A DNA stretch of 64,000 bases from Desulfobacterales bacterium (GCA_034520365.1 JAXHNP010000007.1:806001-870000); one strand, 5' to 3'. Shown: positions 26,418-36,617, numbered from the stretch's first letter. Notes: a model not told the origin generated them from the sequence alone. Translations and numbers: made by a program.

Positions 26418-27374
26418 ATGGAAATTTTGTCTGACGCTAAAAGTAAGTCTTCATTTAGACTGGTTTTTGTAGGTGGATCACCAAGGTCAGGAACAACATT
26501 AGTTCAACGGCTCCTTGATTCACATTCTGACATTGCAGGCGGTCCTGAGTTGAATTCCCTTCAGGAAATAACACACCTATATGAAAATATGGTCAAAAGA
26601 ATTGATGACAAGAGAATTAATTTTTACTTTAATAAAACTGAATTGAAAGCAATTTTCCGGGATTTTATAGATTCCCTTTTCAGAATCGTGCATGAGAGAC
26701 ATAACGTCAAAATAATCAGCGAAAAAACCCCCCCGAATGTACTTGCTTTTGAAACATTATCAGAAATAGTTGATGATGCATTTTTTATTTTTGTGGTCAG
26801 GGACCCGAAGGATATCGTGGCATCTTTAAAAAAGGTTCGAAAAAGAGCGTTAGAAAAAAAACAAAGTGTGCCTGCTCATGTAAAAAATTTGTTTCTTTCC
26901 GTTGATTGTGTTTATGAGCATTTTAAAGCGGGTTTTTCGTTTTATGAAAAAAATAAAGATAAAACTTTTATCGTAAAGTATGAAGATTTGGTGAATAATC
27001 CGGGCAAAACTGCAAAGGATATAGTTGATTTTCTGGGCCTGCCCCTTGAGAATGGCATGCTCGAGCTGGATGGCCTGGGGACTTCATATATGCAAGAACG
27101 TGCGGCCAATGTTGACTCTGTGTTTTATACAAAGGAGGAAGTCGCCGCTAAAGCGATAGAAGGAAGCAGTATTGGAAGATGGAAAAAAGCCTTGAATAAA
27201 TATCATGCAGGTTTTGTTGATCTGGCAATTAAAGACATTACAGCCCAAAGCGATGAAAAGATATATAACGGAAGAATTTTGTTCGCATTATATAGAATCC
27301 ATAGGGCATTGATGAAGACGGGCAATATTTTTGGAAAATTATATCAAAAAGCTATTCTTAGCGCCCGTTTTTAG
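26418..27374 (+). CDS. Sulfotransferase
   Basis: 318 residues. The PAPS 5-prime phosphosulfate loop is GGSPRSGTTLVQRLLDSH near residue 20 and the 3-prime phosphate site is FVVRDPKDIVASLKKV near 125. It would transfer sulfate from PAPS to a hydroxyl of the glycan. Base use is much richer in A/T than the genes before it, which marks the start of a more foreign-looking cassette. No signal peptide, so it acts on a cytoplasmic lipid-linked intermediate. Confidence 0.88.
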   Translation: MEILSDAKSKSSFRLVFVGGSPRSGTTLVQRLLDSHSDIAGGPELNSLQEITHLYENMVKRIDDKRINFYFNKTELKAIFRDFIDSLFRIVHERHNVKIISEKTPPNVLAFETLSEIVDDAFFIFVVRDPKDIVASLKKVRKRALEKKQSVPAHVKNLFLSVDCVYEHFKAGFSFYEKNKDKTFIVKYEDLVNNPGKTAKDIVDFLGLPLENGMLELDGLGTSYMQERAANVDSVFYTKEEVAAKAIEGSSIGRWKKALNKYHAGFVDLAIKDITAQSDEKIYNGRILFALYRIHRALMKTGNIFGKLYQKAILSARF

Positions 27375-27445
27375 AATTGTGAAAAACAGATCGGGCTTTA
27401 AGCGATGTTTGCCGGTAATAGGCGTCCTTTTAATAATACGGCTGA

Positions 27446-28936
27446 ATGATGAATGATACGGGTAAAAAATTAGTTTCTCACGGAAGCGCTTACCTGGTGG
27501 GCAACATTTTGCGCTATAGCGTCAGCTTTGTCATGCTGCCCATTTATACGCGCGTGTTGACGCCGGCGGAGTATGGCACAATTGAATTGCTCTCAATGGT
27601 GATTGACTTTGCCGGTATTATTTTCGGATTGCGGATCGGCCAGGCGATTTTCAGGTTTTATTTGATGGCAGACGATGATTTTGCCAAAAGCCGGGTTATC
27701 TCATCCTCCCTGGTGCTTACAACGCTTTTGAGCGGTTTTGGGTTCCTGCTGCTTTATGGAGCCTCCGGTATTATCAGCAAGGCTGTTTTCGGCGGGCTCC
27801 AACAGCAGAACCTGTTGATTCTTTTTTCTCTTTCCCTGCTGTTTCACCCGGTTGTGGAAGTTGCCATGACTTACATAAGGGCCCAGCAGCGCCCCTGGTT
27901 TTTTGTCTCCTTCAGCACCCTCAAGCTTTTTTTGCAATTATCGCTTAATCTTTATCTGGTGGTTTTCCTTGGGCTGGGCGTCAAAGGGGTGGTGTTAAGC
28001 GCTGTTTTATCGGGCGGAGCCATGGCGCTGCTTCTCGGAAGTTATTGCCTGGGCAAAGTCGGTTTGCATGTCTCCTTCTCACAGGCAAAAACTTTGGTGG
28101 CGTTTAGTTACCCCCTGATTCTGGCAAGTATCGTTTCTTTTTACGTGACTTTCGGGGACCGTTATTTTTTAAACCTTTACGGCACATTGTCCGATGTCGG
28201 CATTTATTCACTGGGGTATAAATTCGGTTTCCTGCTCACTTTCATCGGAACCCAGCCTTTCATGTCCATCTGGGATTCGGAACGATACGAGGTGCTAAAA
28301 AACCCCAATCCAAAAGCCACATTTCAGGAGGTTTTTGTTCTTTTTACCGTGTTTATATTGATAATTGCCGTTGGTATTTCTGTGTTTGCCAAAAATATTC
28401 TTATGATCATGGCGGATCCGGATTTCTGGGGAGCTGCGCAGATTGTGCCCATAGTGTTGCTGGCATATTTTTTCCAGGGACTAATGAATTACTGTAATCT
28501 GGGTATCCTGATCCACAGGAAAACGTTCATAATCACCAAAAGCACGATCCTGTCGGCGGGATTGATCACGGTTCTTTACTTTGTTCTTATTCCCCGTTTC
28601 GGTGCTGCCGGTGCGGCCTGGGCGACTGCCGTGACTTTTGCCGCACGGTTTCTGTATATCTATTTTCATGCAAGAAGCCTGTATGACATGGAACTTCCCT
28701 GGAAGCGGATTTATCCGCTTTTGCCTTTAAGTGTCCTTGCTGTTCTGGTTGCGGTATTCGGCCCTGATCAAATTGTCTGGTCCATATGCTTAAACATCCT
28801 TGTTTTTTTAATATTTGTTTATACGCTCACCCAGCTGCCGGTTTTATCCGTAAAGCATCGGCTGCGCATGCGCAGCCTGTTGCTGCATCCATGGCAGTTA
28901 CCCCGCCAGATGCGTGGCATGGTAAAAAGCAGCTGA
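27446..28936 (+). CDS. Oligosaccharide flippase (Wzx, MOP family)
   Basis: 496 residues with about 12-14 predicted membrane helices. It begins SAYLVGNILRYSVSFVMLPIYTRVLTPAEYGTIE, the classic entry of the polysaccharide transporter family, with the second half repeating the pattern (SFYVTFGDRYFLNLYGTLSDVGIYSLGYK). It would flip the lipid-linked repeat unit to the periplasm for the Wzy-like protein at 33128. Base use is back near that of the core locus. Confidence 0.92.
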   Translation: MMNDTGKKLVSHGSAYLVGNILRYSVSFVMLPIYTRVLTPAEYGTIELLSMVIDFAGIIFGLRIGQAIFRFYLMADDDFAKSRVISSSLVLTTLLSGFGFLLLYGASGIISKAVFGGLQQQNLLILFSLSLLFHPVVEVAMTYIRAQQRPWFFVSFSTLKLFLQLSLNLYLVVFLGLGVKGVVLSAVLSGGAMALLLGSYCLGKVGLHVSFSQAKTLVAFSYPLILASIVSFYVTFGDRYFLNLYGTLSDVGIYSLGYKFGFLLTFIGTQPFMSIWDSERYEVLKNPNPKATFQEVFVLFTVFILIIAVGISVFAKNILMIMADPDFWGAAQIVPIVLLAYFFQGLMNYCNLGILIHRKTFIITKSTILSAGLITVLYFVLIPRFGAAGAAWATAVTFAARFLYIYFHARSLYDMELPWKRIYPLLPLSVLAVLVAVFGPDQIVWSICLNILVFLIFVYTLTQLPVLSVKHRLRMRSLLLHPWQLPRQMRGMVKSS

Positions 28937-28952
28937 GAAAAAGGCGAGACTT

Positions 28953-29588
28953 ATGTCACAACAACCCCGATTTCTGGATTTGCTGAAGCGATTATGTTGG
29001 GATTTGCTCGACAGGAACGAAAGAAAATATTACGGCTACTGGCTGATTTCCCAGGTGCCCTGTCTTTTCGGGAATATCCTCAGGGGCAGATATGTGTCAA
29101 AACGATTAAAATCAGCAGGGAAAAATCTGAAAGTGCTTGCAGGCACACGTTTCCGATCCATGGAAAATCTTGTGGTGGGCGATAATGTTAACATAGGCTT
29201 TGACAATTTTATCCAGGCCCTGGGCGGTGTGACACTGGGCAATGATGTCATGCTGGCGCCGGGAGTTAAAATCTGGAGCGTAAATCATAATTATAAAGAG
29301 CGGGATACGCTTATCAAAAAACAGGGCCAGAGAAAGGCGCCGGTGTTCATCGGCAATGATGTCTTTATCGCCGCCAATGCCTTTATCTCGCCGGGTGTTA
29401 CCTTGCCTGACGGTGTTGTGGTTTCAGCCGGCGCGGTTGTCCCGGTCAAAAAATACCCCCCTTATTCAATCCTTGCCGGAAATCCGGCAAGAGTTATCGG
29501 ACATCGGGAGCCGGCTGCTGCAGCGGATAATGCGGATAAAGAAAAACCGGAACAGGCAGAAATCACGGATAGTGCCGGCAGTCGTTGA
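28953..29588 (+). CDS. Left-handed beta-helix acyl/acetyltransferase
   Basis: 211 residues. Hexapeptide repeats fill residues 65-180 (VVGDNVNIGFDNFIQALGGV, LGNDVMLAPGVKI, IGNDVFIAANAFISPGV) and the end has the usual cap PPYSILAGNPARVI. The catalytic His is in WSVNHNYKE. The family O-acetylates sugars (WcaF/CatB/NodL-like). It begins 16 bases after the flippase gene and may decorate the repeat unit. Confidence 0.9.
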   Translation: MSQQPRFLDLLKRLCWDLLDRNERKYYGYWLISQVPCLFGNILRGRYVSKRLKSAGKNLKVLAGTRFRSMENLVVGDNVNIGFDNFIQALGGVTLGNDVMLAPGVKIWSVNHNYKERDTLIKKQGQRKAPVFIGNDVFIAANAFISPGVTLPDGVVVSAGAVVPVKKYPPYSILAGNPARVIGHREPAAAADNADKEKPEQAEITDSAGSR

Positions 29589-29621
29589 TTTTCTGCATCA
29601 AAATGTCTTTAAGTAAAGCCT

Positions 29622-31217
29622 TTGGAAGCCAATCCTGCGAAAATCCGCCCGGCCGGCTATAGCAGTTACGCCGGCAGCGCTGAAAATTTTCTTGCATTCC
29701 TGGACATATCAGGCGCTGCCATACTCGTAGTCGGAGGTGCACTCGGGCATTGGCGCAATATTTTCTCAAATTCTGATTTCCTGGAAGAATTATCAACGTC
29801 TGACGCCAATCGCGGATGTTATGACTTGATTTTTTATCATTCAGGTTCAGCAGCAAGTCGCTCCAAGCTTATTGATGATCTTCAAGTTCTTAAAAAGCTG
29901 GCTGGAAAACATGGCCAGATTTTATATTTTGCAGAAAATTTTTTATCATTGGCAAATTTTAAACAACTTTTAAGGCACCGAAATTTTCATCAGCTTCGTC
30001 GCTCGTCTTTCATCCCGTTATACTTTCACAAACTCTTTAAGCATGCATCCATGCCGGTTGCAAAGGAATTCGTCGGCATTCCCAAATATCAGGCCGCCGA
30101 AGAGATGATAGTACCGGGCAGTCAATTTCTCGAAATCCCGCCCCATGCCCATGCGGTGTACCGGCTTGCCGCACATATGCAGCGATATCATTGGATTGCA
30201 GATGGCCGGATCTATCTGATTTCAAATCGCGGCCTTGAAAACAGAACCGTCGTCAAAACCGCAGCAGGGCAAATTCAAGGGTTTCTGAATAATCAGGAAT
30301 GTGTATGTATTGTTGAGCGTTTTGATATGAGGCTGAGAGGCAGCCTGGTTATTTTCATCACCGAGCAAAACACGCGGAAAAATTTTATCACCCGGCTTGT
30401 CAGCGATCCGTATGTGCAAAAGATAGTGCGCCGGAATCAGGATTTTTTGAATTTTCTGCACAAATCTTCCCGACTGTCCGCGGCAATAAAAAAAAAATTG
30501 CCCGAACCGATCAGCGAAAAGGAAGATGCTGCCCATACACTTTTCACGGAAACACTGATCCAGGGCCGGCTTGCCTGGAAGATAAATCAAGGTGGGCTGC
30601 GTAAGGTTATATTCGCTGAAGCCGTAGAATTTATAACCACTCTCCAACTGTCCATGCGGCAATCCATGCTGTTGACACCGGACCATGCCGAGGAATTCTT
30701 CAGTGCGGATGTCCAGCGGATTTGTAAGGTGAAGGCGTGCGATCCGGAGCTGATGGCAGGCGTATTAAGGGTCGTTAAGAAGATGCGCCGGATTCTTTCC
30801 GGCCGTACTTTTTTTTTAACCATATCTCACGGCGATTACGGATACGGGAACATACTGGTTCACCCGGTTACCGGACACCTGGCTGGTGTAATAGACTGGG
30901 ATACCGGGCGGGTAAATGATCTGCCCGGGATAGATTATCTGAATCTTGTGGTGCAAAAAAAGCGCTCGGAATCCGGGCACAGTGTGGCCAGAGCTTTCAG
31001 TGAAGCAAGCGAGGAAATTTGGCGAAAAGGCGCCCTGGATGACAAAGACTGTTATGCGCAGGAGTTTGATTTAACCGGAGAGCCCCTGAAAATCATTCTC
31101 TATGCTTGCCTGATCCGCTATATGAGCCGGGCGGCGCAATACCCTGAGGTTTTTATCCGGGAACAAGGAGACTACCTGGAATGTCTGCAACATCTTGAGG
31201 ATCTGGTTCCGCTATGA
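29622..31217 (+). CDS. Two-part protein with C-terminal APH-type phosphotransferase domain
   Basis: 531 residues, TTG start. The C-terminal half is an aminoglycoside-phosphotransferase/choline-kinase fold: ISHGDYGYGNILV (catalytic HGD...N) and GVIDWDTGRVNDLPGIDYL (metal-binding D). The first 110 residues resemble part of a methyltransferase (AAILVVGGALGHWRNIF, DLIFYHSG) but the SAM motif is not convincing. A middle segment (130-230) is unassigned. Phosphorylation of a sugar or of another small alcohol for the glycan is inferred. The stop overlaps the next start (ATGA). Confidence 0.7.
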   Translation: MEANPAKIRPAGYSSYAGSAENFLAFLDISGAAILVVGGALGHWRNIFSNSDFLEELSTSDANRGCYDLIFYHSGSAASRSKLIDDLQVLKKLAGKHGQILYFAENFLSLANFKQLLRHRNFHQLRRSSFIPLYFHKLFKHASMPVAKEFVGIPKYQAAEEMIVPGSQFLEIPPHAHAVYRLAAHMQRYHWIADGRIYLISNRGLENRTVVKTAAGQIQGFLNNQECVCIVERFDMRLRGSLVIFITEQNTRKNFITRLVSDPYVQKIVRRNQDFLNFLHKSSRLSAAIKKKLPEPISEKEDAAHTLFTETLIQGRLAWKINQGGLRKVIFAEAVEFITTLQLSMRQSMLLTPDHAEEFFSADVQRICKVKACDPELMAGVLRVVKKMRRILSGRTFFLTISHGDYGYGNILVHPVTGHLAGVIDWDTGRVNDLPGIDYLNLVVQKKRSESGHSVARAFSEASEEIWRKGALDDKDCYAQEFDLTGEPLKIILYACLIRYMSRAAQYPEVFIREQGDYLECLQHLEDLVPL

Positions 31218-32437
31218 AAGATGCCATTAGAATTCTGATACTGGACAACAGTTTTACTTTTGGCGGGGCGATTAACAGTCTCTGTCATCTGTTGCGTGCC
31301 CTGGATAAAAAAAGGTTCGTCCCCATACTGGTTTGCGCTCAGCCACGGGAACATCTGGCAAAAAACTTCACCTGTACCTGGTATCATTTTGTCCCCAGAC
31401 TGCCTTGGGTGAACAACCGGGTTTATCGTAAACTGCTTGCCCTTCCGATCTTTCGATATCGTTTTTTTCGTGGCATCCTGAACCTGATGCGCTCTTCTTT
31501 TTGGTTGGTTTTTATAATAATCCCCGAATCGTTAAAATATTATCGACTGGGACGGAGACATCAGGTTGATTTGATTCATCTGAATAACATTTTCGGCAGC
31601 CAGCCAGCAGGGATATTGGCGGCCAAACTTCTGGGCATACCCTGTATCGCGCACCTCCGTGACTTTGAAGTGATCCATCCGCTCACCCGTTTTTATGCTA
31701 AACTGATCGATCATCATGTGGCGATTTCCGGCGCTATCCGGGACAATTTGCTGCAGATTGGCGTGCCGGCAGACCGTATCTCTCTGGTTTATGATGCCAT
31801 TGATCTGGACGAGTTTAGTACGGACCTTGATACTGACTACTTGTTTGAAGAGTTTTCCCTCTCTCCGGACCAGCCTTGCTTTGGAATTTTTGGGCGAGTT
31901 GTTCAGTGGAAAGGCATAAGGGAATTTGTTTATGCTGCAAGTAATGTAATAAAAGCGGTCCCGCATGCCATAGCCTTTATCGTCGGGGACTGCTCAGATG
32001 GGGATCCGTTTTTTATAGACGAAATGAAAAAACTGGCACAGGAACTGGACATTGAGAATCAACTGGTCTTTACCGGGTATCGGCAGGATGTAGCGGCTTT
32101 CATGAAGTTTATGGATGTTATCGTGCATGCCTCAAACAGGCCGGAGCCTTTTGGGATGGTTCTTATCGAAGGCATGGCGATGTCCAGGCCGGTTGTCGCG
32201 GCCCGCTCCGGCGGCCCGCTTGACATCGTGATTGAGGGGGAGACCGGTTTTTTGGTGCAGAGTTATGATTATAAGACTATGGCCGAAAAAATAATTGCCT
32301 TGTTAAAGGATCCGGAACTTGCCAGCGCAATGGGAGGCAAAGGAAAGGCCCGCGTGCTTCAGAATTTTACAAAGGAGCGTTATGCCGCTGATGTTCAGCG
32401 GGTTTATGAGAATGTCATACAATTAAAACAAAAATAA
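31214..32437 (+). CDS. Family 4 glycosyltransferase
   Basis: 407 residues, GT-B fold. The start shows ILDNSFTFGGAINSLCHLLRAL; the donor domain shows CFGIFGRVVQWKGIREFV and RPEPFGMVLIEGMAMSRPVVAARSGG with the E-x7-E pair. A hydrophobic patch (residues 85-107) may tether it to the membrane. It overlaps the phosphotransferase gene by four bases and is part of the same transcription unit. Confidence 0.9.
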   Translation: MKDAIRILILDNSFTFGGAINSLCHLLRALDKKRFVPILVCAQPREHLAKNFTCTWYHFVPRLPWVNNRVYRKLLALPIFRYRFFRGILNLMRSSFWLVFIIIPESLKYYRLGRRHQVDLIHLNNIFGSQPAGILAAKLLGIPCIAHLRDFEVIHPLTRFYAKLIDHHVAISGAIRDNLLQIGVPADRISLVYDAIDLDEFSTDLDTDYLFEEFSLSPDQPCFGIFGRVVQWKGIREFVYAASNVIKAVPHAIAFIVGDCSDGDPFFIDEMKKLAQELDIENQLVFTGYRQDVAAFMKFMDVIVHASNRPEPFGMVLIEGMAMSRPVVAARSGGPLDIVIEGETGFLVQSYDYKTMAEKIIALLKDPELASAMGGKGKARVLQNFTKERYAADVQRVYENVIQLKQK

Positions 32438-32510
32438 TGTTTCCCCATTCATACCATCAAGGAATTCACTCTAAATTTTCAGAAAACCCAAAAAAGATTA
32501 AAAGGGCTGC

Positions 32511-33104
32511 GTGTTGAAAAAAAAACTGCAGGAATTTTTATACTATTATAAAAAAAAGGGAATTAAAGATACGGCAAAAAGAATTTCAGCCAGGTATACC
32601 CGCATTCTTAAGTTTAGAATTAATGCCATTGATTTGGATTATAATTTCAATGGTCGGGAATTAGATCCTGAATATACTGTAATTATTGATGACTTAAGCG
32701 TCCTTGATAAACTTAGAAAAGAGAGGGATGATTTGCCAAGAGAATTTTATGTAGATAAGACGCATGGGGGAAAAAAATTTCATCTTGTGCTTCTGGATTC
32801 TGAGCCGGTGTATATTCACTGGTTGTTTGGCAAAGGCGAATTTTCTAAATTCTGTGATATTCAAGATGAAAAAACAGTCGAACTGCAATTCGGATATACT
32901 ATGCCGAAGTTCAGGGGGAAACGGATAATGGCAAAAGCCATGAATTATACGTGCCAGGATCTTAGACTGAAAGGTTACAAAAGAGTTGTGAATGTGGTTT
33001 CTGAAGGAAATGTGAATGTCATAAAGGGAATGAGATTTACCGGTCTTACCCCCATAGCCCATGTAAATTCTTATTTTTCGCTTATAAAAAAGGTCAAAGT
33101 ATAA
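32511..33104 (+). CDS. GNAT-family N-acetyltransferase
   Basis: 197 residues with a GNAT core near the end: VELQFGYTMPKFRGKRIMAKAMNYTCQDL (acetyl-CoA loop, R-G-x-x-I) and RVVNVVSEGNVNVIKGMRFTGL. The first 60 residues are basic and unassigned. It might acetylate an amino sugar. Starts offered are GTG 32511 and TTG 32514; neither has a clear ribosome binding site. AT-rich. Confidence 0.75.
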   Translation: MLKKKLQEFLYYYKKKGIKDTAKRISARYTRILKFRINAIDLDYNFNGRELDPEYTVIIDDLSVLDKLRKERDDLPREFYVDKTHGGKKFHLVLLDSEPVYIHWLFGKGEFSKFCDIQDEKTVELQFGYTMPKFRGKRIMAKAMNYTCQDLRLKGYKRVVNVVSEGNVNVIKGMRFTGLTPIAHVNSYFSLIKKVKV

Positions 33105-33127
33105 CGGTTTTTAACCTCCTACTTTCT

Positions 33128-34402
33128 ATGCAGACAAATCAGCTATATAGCTTAAACGTAAGCAGCATCTTGAAATATGGTTTCATTCAGAAATTATCAT
33201 TTTGGCTGCTGCTTTTATATTTTTTATTCGAATATTTAAGGCCCCAGAGCATGTATCCGGCGATAAGTTTTCTTCCCTGGATGCAGATGGTGATAATCCT
33301 ATGGTTTTTTACAATCGTTTTCGAAGGAAAATTATTTTCCGTCAGGAACCCGATAAATAAAACAATAAAGATTCTATTTATCGTTGTTTTAATGTCTTCC
33401 GTGTTCGCGTTGTCGCCGCAGACCGCGTTCAGTAGTTTGCAGGATATTATTATACTCATCCTTTGTTATTATTTAATTATTTATTCCATAACCAATGGAA
33501 AGCAACTTTTCGTTTTTATTTTATTTTACCTGCTTATAAACTTTAAACTCTCTCATTTCGCATTCCTTAAATGGGTTGCCAGAGGTTTTGAGTACGAAAA
33601 ATACGGCGCAGTTGTGGGGATGGCATGGCTCAGGAATCCGGGAGAGTTTGCCATCCAGATGTGCATAGCCTTTGCGATCAGCACCTATTTTCTTATATCT
33701 GTCTGGCCTTATATCCACTGGTTTAAGAAACTGATATTGATTTCTATACCTGTTACATGTTTTGGGAGTGTTATAGCCTCGGGCTCCAGGGGGGCTTTTT
33801 TGGGTCTTGCCTTTGTTCTGCTGGCCATGTGGTTTTATGCTAAAAAGAAAATGTTCGGGGCCATTGTTTTAATCCTGATCATGGTGAGCACTCCTTTTTT
33901 AATGGCGGAAAGAGATATGGAGCGCCTGCAAAATATGGGAGCGGAAACAGACGGTACAGCCCAAAATCGTCTTGAACGTTGGGCAAAAGGCATTGAAATG
34001 GTAAAGGCCTATCCTGTCTTTGGTGTGGGGTTTTCCAATTGGGGGGAAGCGGATGAAAAAATGTTTGATGGCACAGGGGCACTTTCCCACAATATATTTA
34101 TAGAGTGTTCATCTGAACTGGGCTTGACCGGATTGGCCGTGTTCCTGTTTCTTATCTTCTTTACGCTAAAAAACAACAGGGAAACCAGGAAGGTTGCTAT
34201 GCAATTTCCGGCCATGGAAAGAAACTGGTACACTAATCTTTCCAAGGCACTGGATTTATCCTTGCTGGCATACCTGGTTACCGGTTTTTTTGTAACTGTT
34301 TTTTATTATCCATATTTTTGGATTAATCTGGGGATGACTGTTTCCTTGAACAATGTAGTCAAAATAGAAGCAAAAGATATAACAGATGAGGACGAGGAAT
34401 AG
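33128..34402 (+). CDS. Wzy/O-antigen ligase-type membrane protein (XrtA-associated)
   Basis: 424 residues with about ten helices. LLLLYFLFEYLRPQSMYP at the start and SGSRGAFLGLAF plus the following large loop (AQNRLERWAKGIEMVKAYPVFGVGFSNW...LSHNIFIECSSELGL) are characteristic of the Wzy_C family, and the YLRPQ-type start matches the O-glycosylation ligase-like protein that accompanies exosortase A. It either polymerises the repeat unit or ligates glycan to an acceptor; sequence alone does not decide. AT-rich. Confidence 0.88.
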   Translation: MQTNQLYSLNVSSILKYGFIQKLSFWLLLLYFLFEYLRPQSMYPAISFLPWMQMVIILWFFTIVFEGKLFSVRNPINKTIKILFIVVLMSSVFALSPQTAFSSLQDIIILILCYYLIIYSITNGKQLFVFILFYLLINFKLSHFAFLKWVARGFEYEKYGAVVGMAWLRNPGEFAIQMCIAFAISTYFLISVWPYIHWFKKLILISIPVTCFGSVIASGSRGAFLGLAFVLLAMWFYAKKKMFGAIVLILIMVSTPFLMAERDMERLQNMGAETDGTAQNRLERWAKGIEMVKAYPVFGVGFSNWGEADEKMFDGTGALSHNIFIECSSELGLTGLAVFLFLIFFTLKNNRETRKVAMQFPAMERNWYTNLSKALDLSLLAYLVTGFFVTVFYYPYFWINLGMTVSLNNVVKIEAKDITDEDEE

Positions 34403-35387
34403 AATTTCCTGGCCTGAAAACAAGCGATTTGCCTTTACCATTTTTGATGATACGGATGTCTCAACTTTAGGCAATATTGCACCTGTCTATGAATTGCTGG
34501 CTGGGCTTGGCTTCAGGACTACGAAATCCGTCTGGCCGCTGTCTGTCGATGATACTGCCAGCGACTATTTTGGCTCCCAGACCTTAGAGGATTGTAAATA
34601 TTGCGACTACATTAAATCCCTTCAGCAGCGCGGTTTTGAGATAGCATATCATGGCGCCCGGATGGAGAGCAGTGATCGCAGTATAGTTAAAAAAAGTTTG
34701 CAAAAGTTCAGAAGTGAGTTGGGCTTTTATCCGCGCGCATATGCTAGTCACGCAGGAAACCGCGAAAACCTGTATTGGGAAGATGACCGGTTTACCATAA
34801 AAGCTTTCAAGTTGCTTTTTCGGCTTTTAAATCCGTCAAAAAGTGGTTATTCCGAAGGCCACCGCCCTGATTCCCATTTTTTTTGGGGGGACCTGGCAAA
34901 AAAATATATAAGCTATGCCCGCTCTTTTAGCTATGATGAAATTAATCTTTTCAATATAAGTCCCCGCGTATGCTATGCTGATTCCAGAAAACCGTTTTTA
35001 AATAACCTTTTCATTTCCAGCGATGCCGATAATGTGGAAGAATTCAACCGCCTGATTCATTTAAAAAACCAGGAAAAGTTAGAGAAACAGGGGGGCGTCT
35101 GCATACTGAGCACCCATATTGGCAAAGGGTTTGTAAAAGGGGGCGCCGTTAATCCGGAGACGAAATATCTGCTTGAGCGTTTTTCGCAAAGAAATGGCTG
35201 GTTCCCAACGGTATCAGAGCTTTTGGACTATTTGACAGGTTTTCGCCAGGAGATGGATATTGGTTTCACTGAAAGAGTCAATCTGGAGTTGAAGTGGTTT
35301 CTGCATTCCTTTAAAAGAAAATTGACCGCCAGTACTTATGAAAAAAGTGAGCTGGCCTATCTCTTTCCTGATGAATCATCCGGATAA
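34386..35387 (+). CDS. NodB-like (polysaccharide deacetylase-related) protein
   Basis: 333 residues. RFAFTIFDDTDVSTL gives the Asp-Asp pair used by NodB enzymes to hold metal, GFEIAYHGARM offers one His, and GGVCILSTHIGKGF may give the C-terminal catalytic His. The standard H-x3-H metal pair is not complete, so enzymatic activity is uncertain. It overlaps the preceding membrane-protein gene by 17 bases. Confidence 0.65.
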   Translation: MRTRNRISWPENKRFAFTIFDDTDVSTLGNIAPVYELLAGLGFRTTKSVWPLSVDDTASDYFGSQTLEDCKYCDYIKSLQQRGFEIAYHGARMESSDRSIVKKSLQKFRSELGFYPRAYASHAGNRENLYWEDDRFTIKAFKLLFRLLNPSKSGYSEGHRPDSHFFWGDLAKKYISYARSFSYDEINLFNISPRVCYADSRKPFLNNLFISSDADNVEEFNRLIHLKNQEKLEKQGGVCILSTHIGKGFVKGGAVNPETKYLLERFSQRNGWFPTVSELLDYLTGFRQEMDIGFTERVNLELKWFLHSFKRKLTASTYEKSELAYLFPDESSG

Positions 35388-36507
35388 GCCTTATAATATC
35401 CTGCACCTGATCGATACAACAGGGCATGGTGGCGCGGAAACGGTTTTTAAAACTCTGGTTTGCGGCCTCGATAAGACCCGTTTCAAATCTTATGTGCTGT
35501 TGTCTGATTATGGATGGCTTTTCGATCAGTTGTCAGCAGAGCCCGGGGTGAGGGTTTTTGTTTTCAATGGAAAGGGAAGATTGAATTTTTCTCTTTTGCA
35601 AAAGATAGTTAAATTCATACGGGAATATCAAATTGACCTTGTCCACACGCATCTTTTCGGCTCATCGTTTTATGGCAGTGTGGCCACTTGTATTACCCGG
35701 ACACCTGTAATTTCGACTTTTCATGGCATCCCTGATTGGCGGCCTGAGGATTTGTTTAACAAAATCAAGCTATCCATAATTTTTGTCCGAACCAAAGCCG
35801 TTGTATTTGTATCAGAGTATCTAAAAAATTATTTCTCGGCTATGGCTTATACCCGTCCCGGAAAATCAATCTGTATATATAATGGAATACCCATGCCGAA
35901 GGTATGGCAGTTTGATAGGCGCCAGGCCAAAAAGGAACTGGGTTTTTCAGAAAGCGATATTTTGATTTCAGCAGTCGGCAATATAAAGCCTATCAAAGGT
36001 TACGATGTTCTTCTAAGAGCGGCTGAAAGCGTCATTTCCAAATTCCCCGACGTTAAATTTGTGGTCGCAGGAGCGCCTGTAGATGAGACCTATCAAATTT
36101 TATTAAACTTGCGGGCAGAACTTAAATTGGACAATTCCTTTTTTTTTATCGGCTACCAGGGAAAAACCGACATTGTCTATAAAGCTTCGGACCTTTTCGT
36201 TTTGCCGTCCCTTTCAGAAGGCTTTTCATTGTCTGTTATTGAAGCCATGTCCCATAAGATCCCGGTCGTTGCAACTAAAAGTGGGGGCCCAGAAGAAATA
36301 CTGGAAAATGATATAACCGGAAAACTCGTGGCCCCGGGCTCTTCTGCGGAGCTCGCGCAAGGTATAATTGAAGTGCTCGAAAATCCTTCTTTCCAGAAAA
36401 ATATATCAGAAAACGGTTTTAGGGTTTTCCTGAATAAATTTTCTGAAACCGGAATGATTCAACAGTATCAAGAGCTTTATGATTCGTCGATAAATAGATC
36501 GCTCTGA
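35371..36507 (+). CDS. Family 4 glycosyltransferase
   Basis: 378 residues. ILHLIDTTGHGGAETVFKTLVCGL, VHTHLFGSSFYG and the donor-site segment LFVLPSLSEGFSLSVIEAM with KIPVVATKSGGPEEI identify a GT4 enzyme. ATG 35371 is chosen because NHPDKPYNILHL is the natural start of the fold; ATG 35338 is also in frame and would extend the overlap with the NodB-like gene to 50 bases. Confidence 0.88.
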   Translation: MNHPDKPYNILHLIDTTGHGGAETVFKTLVCGLDKTRFKSYVLLSDYGWLFDQLSAEPGVRVFVFNGKGRLNFSLLQKIVKFIREYQIDLVHTHLFGSSFYGSVATCITRTPVISTFHGIPDWRPEDLFNKIKLSIIFVRTKAVVFVSEYLKNYFSAMAYTRPGKSICIYNGIPMPKVWQFDRRQAKKELGFSESDILISAVGNIKPIKGYDVLLRAAESVISKFPDVKFVVAGAPVDETYQILLNLRAELKLDNSFFFIGYQGKTDIVYKASDLFVLPSLSEGFSLSVIEAMSHKIPVVATKSGGPEEILENDITGKLVAPGSSAELAQGIIEVLENPSFQKNISENGFRVFLNKFSETGMIQQYQELYDSSINRSL

Positions 36508-36617
36508 TAACTCACCGCATGCCGGGAAAACCCCAAGAAAAATAAGCGCAATTGTAGAACAATGCAGGCCTTGCCACTATAAGGCCTTAAATGAAATAGC
36601 GGAGGTAAGAACGGCTC

